Source: Actinomycetes bacterium (GTDB taxonomy: Bacteria; Actinomycetota; Acidimicrobiia; Acidimicrobiales; Palsa-688). Taken from it: a DNA stretch of 10,168 bases. Within the stretch, counting starts at the first letter, position 1; the number at the start of each line of letters is the position of its first letter. The notes beneath the pieces were generated by a model. That model ran no database searches, was not told where the DNA came from, and saw nothing but the letters and a program-made list of their open reading frames with translations. The DNA is taken from contig JAJZYO010000049.1 of NCBI GenBank assembly GCA_021798075.1, forward strand, positions 1-10,168, written 5' to 3'. Shown piece by piece: positions 1 through 6,428 of the stretch. The translations under genes and the position numbers were made by a program.

Positions 1-1
1 C

Positions 2-196
2 GGCGAGGCCGTGGCGAAGGACGAGCTCATGCGAAAGGTCTGGGGCCCCGGCTTCGCGGGTGACCCCAACATCGTCGAGGTCTACATAGGGTACCTGAGG
101 AAAAAGGTGGACGTCCCCTTCGGCAGGCATTCGATCGAGACGGTACGGGGGTACGGCTACAGGTTGACCGTCCAAGATGAAGCTCTCCATGGCTGA
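2..196 (+). CDS. OmpR/PhoB-family response regulator, C-terminal DNA-binding domain (5' partial)
   Basis: This is the 3' end of a two-component response regulator; the receiver domain lies left of the window. The frame is open from base 2, so the first visible start codon (GTG at 11) is internal. About 64 residues remain, covering most of the winged-helix effector domain. They include a recognition-helix region ending in 'GYLRKKVD' and the wing signature 'SIETVRGYGYRL', the classic OmpR/PhoB ending. The protein would bind promoter DNA after phosphorylation by the kinase encoded immediately downstream. The two genes overlap: the kinase ATG at 177 (or the alternative at 189) lies inside this gene, whose TGA is at 194-196. 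That arrangement implies translational coupling and a cognate pair. Target genes cannot be read from the sequence. Confidence 0.93.
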   Translation, partial: GEAVAKDELMRKVWGPGFAGDPNIVEVYIGYLRKKVDVPFGRHSIETVRGYGYRLTVQDEALHG

Positions 197-1706
197 CAAC
201 GCTTTTCGGCGGTTGCTCGGTTGGTCCCGCACGGTGCGGGCGCGGTCCGCCGTCGTCTCGGTTGCGATCGTCGGTGCCGCTTTCTCGCTCTTCGGCTTGG
301 GCGTCACGTCGGTGCTCAGAGCCTCTCTTTACCAGAGCGCCGCCAATACCGCGCGCGCCGAGGCTATGGCAATCTCCTCGGTGATAAGCAACCAAGGCCT
401 CCCGGTGAGCGGCCATAGTGCGAGGCGCTTCCTCCCGATCTCGGAGGGTGAGATGGCTGCCCAGGTGGTCGGCCCCGGGGGCAAGGTCCTCCGTTCGAGC
501 CGGGACGTGGCGGGCCAGCCGGTGATGGCCAACTTTTTCCCTCCCCCTGGGGGTTCGCACCAGGCGATGGGCGTGGTGCTCCGGGTGAGGCACCCGAGGC
601 ACGTCGACCTGAACCTCGACGAACGCTTCGTCGTCGTGGCTGTGGGCTTCGCCGCCGGTCGCGAGCGCGGGGCAGTGCTCGTGGCTTACTCCCTCGGTGC
701 CGCCGACCACGCCGTGCACGTGCTCGACCTCTCCTTGGCGGTAGCACTGCCACTCCTCGCACTCCTCGTCGGGTTGGTGGTGTGGGCGCTCACGGGATGG
801 GCTCTCCGGCCGGTGGAAGCCATCCGTTCGGAGGTGGCAGAGCTCTCTGCCACCGACCTGCGCCGGCGGGTGCCCGAGCCGGCGGCATCTGATGAAATCG
901 GCCGGCTGGCCCGCACCATGAACGAGATGCTGGCGCGCCTCGAAGCCTCGAGCAGGCGCCAGCGCCAGCTCGTTGCCGACGTATCCCACGAGCTGCGCAA
1001 CCCTCTCGCTGCGTTGAAGGCGCAGCTCGAGGTGGCATCCGAGCACCCCGGAGGGGCAGGGCCGAGCATGCTCGCCGGGTCGGTCGCCGAGGTCGACAGG
1101 ATGGGGCTGCTGGTCGAGGACCTCCTTACATTGGCCCGCTTCGACGAGGGCATGCAACGGTTGCGCCTGTCGGAGGTCGACTTGGACGAGCTCGTGTTGG
1201 CCGAAGCGGGACGTCTGGAGCGCGACGCCAGGATCGAGATTTCACTGAGGGGGGTCAGCGCTGCCCGCGTCCTCGGCGACGAGGCCAAGCTCGCCCGGGT
1301 GGTCCGCAACCTTTCGGACAATGCCCTCCGCTACGCCAGGTCACGCGTGAGCTTCAGCGTGAGCGAGGAGGGGGGCTGGTGCGAGCTGGGCGTCGCCGAC
1401 GATGGGCCAGGGGTCCCCGAGGCCGACCGCCAACGCATATTCGAACGCTTCGTCCGCCTCGACACGGCCCGGCCGCATGAAGGTGCGGGCGCAGGCCTCG
1501 GGCTCGCGATCGTCCGGGAGATCGTCGCCGCGCACGGCGGCGAGGTGTGGGTCGACGACGCTCGTCCCGGTGCGCGCTTTGTGGTACGCCTCCCACTTCT
1601 CAGCGTTCCCTCAGGGGGACTTGCGTCCCTTCCAGCAGATCAGGGTGTTGAAGCCCGGTCCTCAGGCCACATCGCCTCAGCGCTCTCTCAGCCCGGCACC
1701 CGCTGA
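177..1706 (+). CDS. Sensor histidine kinase (HAMP, HisKA, HATPase), MprB/BaeS-like
   Basis: A 509-residue membrane sensor kinase, partner of the upstream response regulator. A first membrane segment lies at about residues 25-47 and a second at about 186-208. Between them is a roughly 138-residue extracytoplasmic sensor region in which I recognise no domain. A HAMP linker follows ('ALRPVEAI', about 205-256). The H-box is 'SHELRNPL', with the likely phosphoacceptor His271. The N-box is 'RNLSDNALRYA' (Asn378, Asn382), the G1 box 'DDGPGVP' (408-414), the F-box 'IFERFVRLD' (421-429) and the G2 box 'GAGAGLGLAIV' (436-446). All catalytic motifs are intact. The ATPase fold should end near residue 475; a 34-residue Ser/Gly/Ala-rich tail continues with no recognised role. 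ATG 177 gives a 20-nt overlap with the regulator. ATG 189 (Met5) would give an 8-nt overlap and is an equally plausible start. Confidence 0.95.
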   Translation: MKLSMADNAFRRLLGWSRTVRARSAVVSVAIVGAAFSLFGLGVTSVLRASLYQSAANTARAEAMAISSVISNQGLPVSGHSARRFLPISEGEMAAQVVGPGGKVLRSSRDVAGQPVMANFFPPPGGSHQAMGVVLRVRHPRHVDLNLDERFVVVAVGFAAGRERGAVLVAYSLGAADHAVHVLDLSLAVALPLLALLVGLVVWALTGWALRPVEAIRSEVAELSATDLRRRVPEPAASDEIGRLARTMNEMLARLEASSRRQRQLVADVSHELRNPLAALKAQLEVASEHPGGAGPSMLAGSVAEVDRMGLLVEDLLTLARFDEGMQRLRLSEVDLDELVLAEAGRLERDARIEISLRGVSAARVLGDEAKLARVVRNLSDNALRYARSRVSFSVSEEGGWCELGVADDGPGVPEADRQRIFERFVRLDTARPHEGAGAGLGLAIVREIVAAHGGEVWVDDARPGARFVVRLPLLSVPSGGLASLPADQGVEARSSGHIASALSQPGTR

Positions 1707-1775
1707 AAACGACTTCTGCAGTAGGCAAGAGCTGCAAAAACCGGGCAATTCAGTTCAAAGGAAGGACCTGCATAG

Positions 1776-2147
1776 ATGAAAATCTCCCTTGTAAAGCGTT
1801 TGGCCACCACGGCCCTCGCTCTCGGGCTCGCTGGCGGGGCGTTCGGGCTCTCCACGGCTACCGCATTTGCCTCGCCTCCAGCGCACGAGATCCACGCGAC
1901 CGCGGTCAAGCAGGCGAAGACGGCAAAGAAGACTGCCCCCGCAAAGAAGGTCGCCAGCCCGAAAGCGGGGAAGCCCTGCACCAAGGCCGAACTGGGCAAG
2001 ACCGCAAAGAGCGGGAAGACCACCCTGGCCTGCGAAAAGTCGGGCAAGAGCTTCAAGTGGGTTGCCAAGAAGGCTGTCAAGCCCGTTGCCAAGAAGACGG
2101 CCAAGAAGACGGCCAAGCCGGTCGCCAAGAAGACGGCCAAGAAGTAA
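1776..2147 (+). CDS. Exported lysine/alanine-rich basic protein with histone H1-like tail
   Basis: A 123-residue protein with a clear Sec signal peptide: basic start 'MKISLVKR', an Ala/Leu/Gly core, and a likely cleavage after 'ATAFA' (residue 33). The mature chain of about 90 residues holds 27 lysines and only three acidic residues. It has a Lys/Ala/Pro stretch (44-63), then a small central module with two cysteines (Cys68, Cys86) spaced around 'LGKTAKSGKTTLAC', followed by 'GKSFKW' (Trp95). The tail repeats 'KPVAKKTAKKTAK' (102-123). The tail resembles histone H1 and the mycobacterial HupB tail, but the signal peptide argues for export, so a nucleoid role is unlikely. Binding to anionic wall or capsule polymers or to extracellular DNA is inference. 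A GGAAGG ribosome site lies 10 nt before ATG. The gene is 69 nt after the kinase, and a strong hairpin follows it. Confidence 0.85.
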   Translation: MKISLVKRLATTALALGLAGGAFGLSTATAFASPPAHEIHATAVKQAKTAKKTAPAKKVASPKAGKPCTKAELGKTAKSGKTTLACEKSGKSFKWVAKKAVKPVAKKTAKKTAKPVAKKTAKK

Positions 2148-2184
2148 CCCACTGGCGGCTCTCTCCTAGGGAGGGGGGGTGCTG

Positions 2185-2212
2185 GGGAGCCTCGCCGGCG
2201 GGCGAGGCTCCC
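2185..2212 (+). terminator. Strong hairpin, probable terminator of the lysine-rich protein gene
   Basis: A perfect 12-bp G/C-rich inverted repeat (arms 2185-2196 and 2201-2212, loop GGCG) starts 37 nt after the stop codon. No T-run follows, which is common for actinobacterial hairpins acting as terminators or mRNA 3'-end protectors. It separates the kinase/lysine-rich unit from the hydrolase gene. Confidence 0.75.
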
Positions 2213-2376
2213 TAAGTGCCCAACAGACAACTCCGTCTGGCTGCCAGTGCGATTGGCGAGCGTGCAAGACGCGGCCTCGGCACAGCGACCGGGCGGGTGT
2301 CGCTAGGGTCATTGCTAGCCACGACGATCGAGCGAGGTGACAGGGTGCTCATGGCCGGGACAACGGGCTGTAGAGC
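2213..2376. other. Gap before the hydrolase; possible 9-codon leader ORF
   Basis: This stretch probably holds the promoter of the hydrolase, but I cannot identify a convincing -35/-10 pair. A weak 5-bp hairpin (arms CAGAC 2224-2228 and GTCTG 2235-2239) is present. An ATG at 2351 opens a nine-codon ORF whose TGA (2378-2380) overlaps the proposed TTG start of the hydrolase in a TTGA arrangement. That could couple translation or be chance. Confidence 0.3.
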
Positions 2377-4581
2377 TTGACTTACGTCCTGACGACGACC
2401 GCGAGCCGGCGGAGCAGGACCTCATTACGGTGGCCCCCGGCTGTGCCGTGGCCGAAGCAGGTGGCTGTAGGGGCCCTTATGGTGTTGTTGATGGCCGTGA
2501 GCATGTTCCCGGCCTACGCCATGGTCGGTGAGAGCTCGCGCCCGCGCCCAGGGCCCGCGCCCCCCACCACCGAGATCGTCGTAACGCCTCAGCACCTCGG
2601 CACGATCAGCAAGTACCTTTTCGGCGCCAACCTCTTTTGGGCCTACGGTGCCGAAGGGGCCTTCAACCCGGAGACCGGCACCTTTGATCCCGGGTTCATC
2701 TCCACGGTCCGGCGCCTCGGGGTCACCATCTTGCGCTACCCGGGGGGCACGACTTCCGACAGCTTCGACTGGCTCCGGGCTATCGGTCCCCAGGCGCAGC
2801 GTCTGCCGAACGAGCCCTACGGCATGCAGGCAGCCAAGCTCTCCTCGGCCTGCTGTGTCTTGGACGGCCCAGCCCCCTCCTTTGTCGGGCCCGACGAGTT
2901 CGGGCGCCTCCTCGATGCGACCGGCGCCGTAGGCACCATAACGGTCAACTTCGCGACCGGCACGGCACAGGAGGCGGCCGACTTCGTGGCCTACATGACA
3001 GCACCGGGCACGAAGCACCCTTCCTCCAGCCCCGCCCAGGCAAGCTACTGGGCAGCCCTGCGTGCCAGGAACGGCCACCCGGCCCCTTATGACGTGCCTT
3101 ACTGGGAGGTCGGCAACGAGCAGTACTTCCGGGGCCAGTCCGGCTGGCGCTCGGGCCACCCGGTGAGCCTCGGCCCCCACGCCACGCCCTGCCCGGCAGC
3201 TGAGCTGGCCACGTGCCTCTATGCCTTCGGGGGCACGACCGCCTTTTCGGACGAGCCCGTGGGGACTTTGGCCGACGAGCTGCCCTCTGCTTCGTATTCG
3301 ACCGGAGCAGCCGACCAGACCTTTTATGTCTACTTCCCGCCCATAGTCCCCCACAGCGCCACGGTCTACGTGGCCGGGCGGCCCTGGGTCGAGGTGGCCA
3401 GCCTTTCCCGAGCGCGCCCTGGGGCCCCCGTTTATGCCCTGGACCCGGCAACGGGCGCGATCACCTTCGGCGACGGTGCCCACGGGCAGGTCCCACCGAG
3501 AGGGGCCAAGGTGACGGCGAGCTACGAGTCCGGGCCCCACGGTGGCTTCGTCGAGTTTTACCGGGCCATGAAAGCCATGGCCGCGCACATAAGCATCTGC
3601 GAGAGCGAAGGGGCCAATGTCTCGTTCTTGCAGATAATGGGCCGCAAGTACCCCTACGACTGCGTGCAGTTGCACGACTATGCCAGGCCCCCGGACGTGC
3701 TGGCACCGCTCCGGCAGTACGAGCAGCGGCTCATGGCGTTCCCGGCACGCGAGGGGGCGGCCCTGGCCGAACTGCAGAGCAAGGTCCGTCGTTACTCGGG
3801 CAAAAACGTCCCCGTTTTCATAACGGAGTACGGCCAACTGGCGGCGCCGGTACCTGCTGCCGACCCGGCGTTCAACCTGTCGTTGGACGAGGGCCTGCTT
3901 ATCGGGGCCCAATTGGTGGAGTGGGCCGACCACGGGGTCCCGGTGGCCGAGAAGTACCTGCTCGACTCGGCCCTGTTCCGACCTGTCCCAGCAGTCACCG
4001 CGCTGAGCCTGAGGAGGTCGGGCCTGAAGGCAGTGCGCCGGGCCGACGCGTCCATGGTCGGGACAGGCCTGAGCGTCGCGAGCGCCATGGTCGCCCACCA
4101 GGGTGACAAGTTCGTACCAGAGCCCAGCGGCCTGGTGATCGGGCTCATGGCCCACCTGGCGGGCTCCCAACGCCTTCGGGTCTCGGTCCACGCGGGCCCA
4201 TTGATGAACGGTGGGGTGCGTGAGGTCCCTGCCCTCTGGGTAGTAGCCGGCGTCTCGCCAATTATGGGAAAGCTTTACCTTGTGGGCATCAACGCCGACC
4301 CGGCGCGCGCCATTACTGCGAGGGTGCTGCTGGGCGGCTTCCGCCACTCGCGTTCAGTGCGAGCTCTTGTGCTGGACGGCCCCAGCGCAACCGCCTACAA
4401 CACGGCTCCGCACCCCCGAGAGGTCACTACGACTGCCATTACGAAAGAGGTGGGCATAGGCAGCTTTACCTGGACCTTTCCAGCCCACTCGGTGACCCTG
4501 CTCCAGTTGTCGGAGGCCACGTCGACGATCACTGCGACCAGGGTCGGGCACCGCAGCTCCTCGAAGGCGAAGCACGATTAG
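2377..4581 (+). CDS. Secreted clan GH-A glycoside hydrolase, alpha-L-arabinofuranosidase-like
   Basis: A 734-residue exported enzyme expected to cleave glycosidic bonds in an extracellular polysaccharide. A hydrophobic segment (about 29-48) ends in 'MFPAYA', fitting signal-peptidase cleavage near residue 48. The (beta/alpha)8 barrel shows 'LRYPGGTTSDSFDW' (119-132), 'YWEVGNEQ' (242-249; Glu248 the likely acid/base) and 'FITEYG' (481-486; Glu484 the likely nucleophile). The 'RYPGG...W...IGP' pattern resembles GH51; GH39 or GH79 are alternatives, and the substrate is not determinable. A beta-rich segment (about 305-390) sits between the two catalytic residues and carries 'ALDPATGAITFGDGAHG'. 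Residues after about 540 suggest the C-terminal beta-sandwich usual in these families. The start is uncertain: an in-frame TAG at 2371 limits it to TTG 2377 or a later codon (GTG 2443, GTG 2461), and none has a good ribosome site. Confidence 0.85.
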   Translation: MTYVLTTTASRRSRTSLRWPPAVPWPKQVAVGALMVLLMAVSMFPAYAMVGESSRPRPGPAPPTTEIVVTPQHLGTISKYLFGANLFWAYGAEGAFNPETGTFDPGFISTVRRLGVTILRYPGGTTSDSFDWLRAIGPQAQRLPNEPYGMQAAKLSSACCVLDGPAPSFVGPDEFGRLLDATGAVGTITVNFATGTAQEAADFVAYMTAPGTKHPSSSPAQASYWAALRARNGHPAPYDVPYWEVGNEQYFRGQSGWRSGHPVSLGPHATPCPAAELATCLYAFGGTTAFSDEPVGTLADELPSASYSTGAADQTFYVYFPPIVPHSATVYVAGRPWVEVASLSRARPGAPVYALDPATGAITFGDGAHGQVPPRGAKVTASYESGPHGGFVEFYRAMKAMAAHISICESEGANVSFLQIMGRKYPYDCVQLHDYARPPDVLAPLRQYEQRLMAFPAREGAALAELQSKVRRYSGKNVPVFITEYGQLAAPVPAADPAFNLSLDEGLLIGAQLVEWADHGVPVAEKYLLDSALFRPVPAVTALSLRRSGLKAVRRADASMVGTGLSVASAMVAHQGDKFVPEPSGLVIGLMAHLAGSQRLRVSVHAGPLMNGGVREVPALWVVAGVSPIMGKLYLVGINADPARAITARVLLGGFRHSRSVRALVLDGPSATAYNTAPHPREVTTTAITKEVGIGSFTWTFPAHSVTLLQLSEATSTITATRVGHRSSSKAKHD
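3289..3546 (+). other. Inserted beta-rich 'FGDG' module within the hydrolase
   Basis: This encodes about residues 305-390 of the hydrolase, between the acid/base and nucleophile strands. It reads as alternating beta strands and includes 'VYVAGRPWVEVASL' and 'DPATGAITFGDGAHGQVPP', then 'GAKVTASYESGPHGGF'. The pattern 'tG-I-FGDG--G-xPP-GA-V-A-Y--G' resembles a motif I associate with phage baseplate J-like proteins and with some secreted hydrolases. The module boundaries are estimated by eye. Confidence 0.55.
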
Positions 4582-4626
4582 CTCCGCCCCGCCGGTCCCT
4601 CCCGACGACGCCGAACCCGCGCCGGG

Positions 4627-4655
4627 GGGCCGCGCTCCGTCGTTTGGCGCGGCTC
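4627..4655 (+). terminator. Hairpin between the hydrolase and membrane-protein genes
   Basis: Arms 4627-4635 and 4647-4655 pair over 9 bp (one G-U) around an 11-nt loop, in the 97-nt gap after the hydrolase stop. No T-run follows. It may terminate or attenuate, or simply reflect G/C-rich sequence. Confidence 0.35.
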
Positions 4656-4678
4656 GACATGCTCGCAAAGCGCCGTGG

Positions 4679-6253
4679 TTGGACCGGCCCATCCGCTCGA
4701 GGGTGTTGCCGCTATGTTTGACCGTCGCACCTTTTGCTGCGGGCGCAGCACGAGCATTGCTGGCTCGGGGAGGCATCTGGCTCTGGGGCGACCAGGCGGT
4801 CATCGACTTGGAGGCGCGCGATAGCCTGCTCGGCCGTAACTTGCTCGGGGTCTACGACCGCTACGGTTGGCACCACCTGGGGCCGCTCTGGCTGCTTGGC
4901 CTCGGCCTCGCCCGTTGGGCCGGAGGAGGGTCGCCGGACGCGCTCGTGGTGGGTTGGTTCCTCCTCCAGGCGGCTGCCGCGGTCTTGGTCGTGCTGGTCG
5001 CCTCCAGGCTGCAGCCTGGCCGGCTAGTCCTGTGGTGGACGGCGCTTGTTGTAGTGGCCTACGAGTGGGACTTCGGGCCGGGGCGCTTCGGGACAGTGTG
5101 GGCGCCCTACGCCATCGCCCTTCCCGCTGCGTTGCTCGTGTTGCTGGCCGCCGACATGGTCGCGAACGACGACCCCTGGCCGGCGGCCTTTGGTGTGCTC
5201 GTATGCGCTTCGTTCCTCGTGCAAACCGACGTCGGCACGGGTGTCGTCGTGGTGGGGCTCGTCGCCTTGGCGCTCGTGCTCCGCTCCGCTCGGGGCTTCG
5301 GGCAGTTCAGCACGGGCCGCTGGCAGCTACGCGCCGGCGCGCTGGGGGCCGTGGCCGTTCTCGCATGGCTGCCTCCTCTCATACAGCAGTTCACGACCGA
5401 ACCCGGCAACTTGGCGCAGGTCTTCAGGTTCTTCACGACGCATTCTCCTCACCGCTCCTGGCACGAGGCGCTGCGGGTCGTCTCTACGCTCTTCGGCACC
5501 TTCCCGCTCCAGCGAGGACCGCACGGCACGAACCTCGACGCCAAGCTCACGTGGCTCGCTTCGGTCCCGGTCCGGCGCCGTCCCTGGTACCTCGTGTACG
5601 TGCTGGGCGCCGTGGCCGCGGGGGCCTTCGCCTTCTGGCGCCGCCGCCGGAAGGCCGCCGTCCTCGCCACGGCCTGCCTGGTCAGCTTGCTCGCTGCTGC
5701 TTGGTCGGTGCACCTCGCCGACGGCGACCTCTATCCCTACATCGCGGTATGGATGACGGCCCTCGCCGTCCCCGCCTGGGTCGCAGCAGCGCTCGCCTTC
5801 GCCCCCAGCCTGGGGGCGCGTGCTCTCCGGCTCGGGCGCCGCGTACTTCCGCCGGTCGCCCTGGTGGCAACGGCAGCCGTGACCGCGGGCTTCGCAGCGT
5901 CGCCTTCACCCATGGCAGGGACCCCTTCCCTTCTCGGCCGCCTCTCCTGGGAGGCGGTGAGCGGGACCGTCCTGTCCCCGAGCGTGCGGACCGTTTACGT
6001 GGTCATCGCTGCCAACGAGGCCATGCCCGAGGCGGCGGCCATCGCTGACGAGGCCGTTCGCCACGGCCGCCATGTCGAGGTCAACCGCCAGGCGCTTTAC
6101 TTCTTCGACCCGTCCTTCTCCCCGACAGAGCCCGCTCAGGTGAAAGTCGTCGTCTGTTGCGGCCAGGGGGACCCGGGTAGGCCCCCGCCCGGGGTGGTTT
6201 TGCGCGCGCGAGTCGGCGGCCAGTCCATTTACCTAGAGCGGGCGGGAGCCTGA
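4679..6253 (+). CDS. Polytopic membrane protein, GT-C-type glycosyltransferase-like
   Basis: A 524-residue integral membrane protein with about ten to twelve hydrophobic segments (roughly 9-28, 66-82, 88-108, 117-134, 141-160, 168-203, 218-236, 302-320, 325-343, 353-376, 388-407). The first extracytoplasmic loop reads 'GDQAVIDLEARDSLLGRNLLG' in part, then 'YGWHHLGPLW'. Acidic residues (Asp38, Asp43, Glu45, Asp48) early in this loop, followed by a His-Gly-Pro patch, are typical of GT-C enzymes that use polyprenyl-phosphate sugars. The match is to the general pattern, not to a family I can name. A soluble domain of about 105 residues ends the protein (420-524). Only TTG 4679 and GTG 4703 are reasonable starts; neither has a clear ribosome site, and no stop separates the frame from the hydrolase end. 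A polysaccharide-assembly role fits the adjacent hydrolase but is inferred. Confidence 0.7.
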   Translation: MDRPIRSRVLPLCLTVAPFAAGAARALLARGGIWLWGDQAVIDLEARDSLLGRNLLGVYDRYGWHHLGPLWLLGLGLARWAGGGSPDALVVGWFLLQAAAAVLVVLVASRLQPGRLVLWWTALVVVAYEWDFGPGRFGTVWAPYAIALPAALLVLLAADMVANDDPWPAAFGVLVCASFLVQTDVGTGVVVVGLVALALVLRSARGFGQFSTGRWQLRAGALGAVAVLAWLPPLIQQFTTEPGNLAQVFRFFTTHSPHRSWHEALRVVSTLFGTFPLQRGPHGTNLDAKLTWLASVPVRRRPWYLVYVLGAVAAGAFAFWRRRRKAAVLATACLVSLLAAAWSVHLADGDLYPYIAVWMTALAVPAWVAAALAFAPSLGARALRLGRRVLPPVALVATAAVTAGFAASPSPMAGTPSLLGRLSWEAVSGTVLSPSVRTVYVVIAANEAMPEAAAIADEAVRHGRHVEVNRQALYFFDPSFSPTEPAQVKVVVCCGQGDPGRPPPGVVLRARVGGQSIYLERAGA

Positions 6254-6259
6254 AGGGGC

Positions 6260-6280
6260 CGTCCCGACGCCCGTGGGACG
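6260..6280 (+). terminator. Short hairpin after the membrane-protein gene
   Basis: Arms CGTCCC (6260-6265) and GGGACG (6275-6280) flank a 9-nt loop, beginning 7 nt after the TGA. It is a plausible weak terminator with no T-run. Confidence 0.35.
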
Positions 6281-6353
6281 TGACTGGCCGTCGGGGGCAA
6301 GGCGTGGCAGGCTGCGAGGTGGTACGGCGAAAGGAACGGCGGGATATGACCGA

Positions 6354-6369
6354 CAGCCCCGTCGGGCTG
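6354..6369 (+). promoter_or_regulatory. Hairpin in the 5' leader region of the kelch gene
   Basis: Arms CAGCCC (6354-6359) and GGGCTG (6364-6369) pair perfectly around a CGTC loop, 59 nt before the start codon. It may be a leader structure or a second terminator of the upstream gene. No promoter could be assigned in 6281-6428. Confidence 0.25.
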
Positions 6370-6428
6370 GGGCGCTGCGCTATGTGCGGGCCAAGCAGGG
6401 CTCGAAGGTCACGTGACGAGGAGGTCTG

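Noticed and set aside
27..1157. 376-codon minus-strand frame opposite the histidine kinase
   Set aside because: The plus strand has every histidine kinase motif; the antisense product is His/Arg-rich and unrecognisable.
1707..1775. Promoter for the lysine-rich gene
   Set aside because: No convincing -35/-10 pair could be aligned; only the ribosome site is clear.
1776..2147. Call as a cytoplasmic nucleoid protein (HupB or H1-like)
   Set aside because: Similarity is limited to the AKK tail. There is no HU fold, and a clear signal peptide is present.
2224..2239. Second hairpin after the main terminator (CAGAC/GTCTG)
   Set aside because: Only 5 bp with no T-run; within chance expectation.
2425..4347. 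640-codon open frame on the minus strand opposite the hydrolase
   Set aside because: It mirrors a gene with strong G/C third-position bias. The product is Arg/Gly/His-rich with no domain, whereas the plus strand carries hydrolase motifs.
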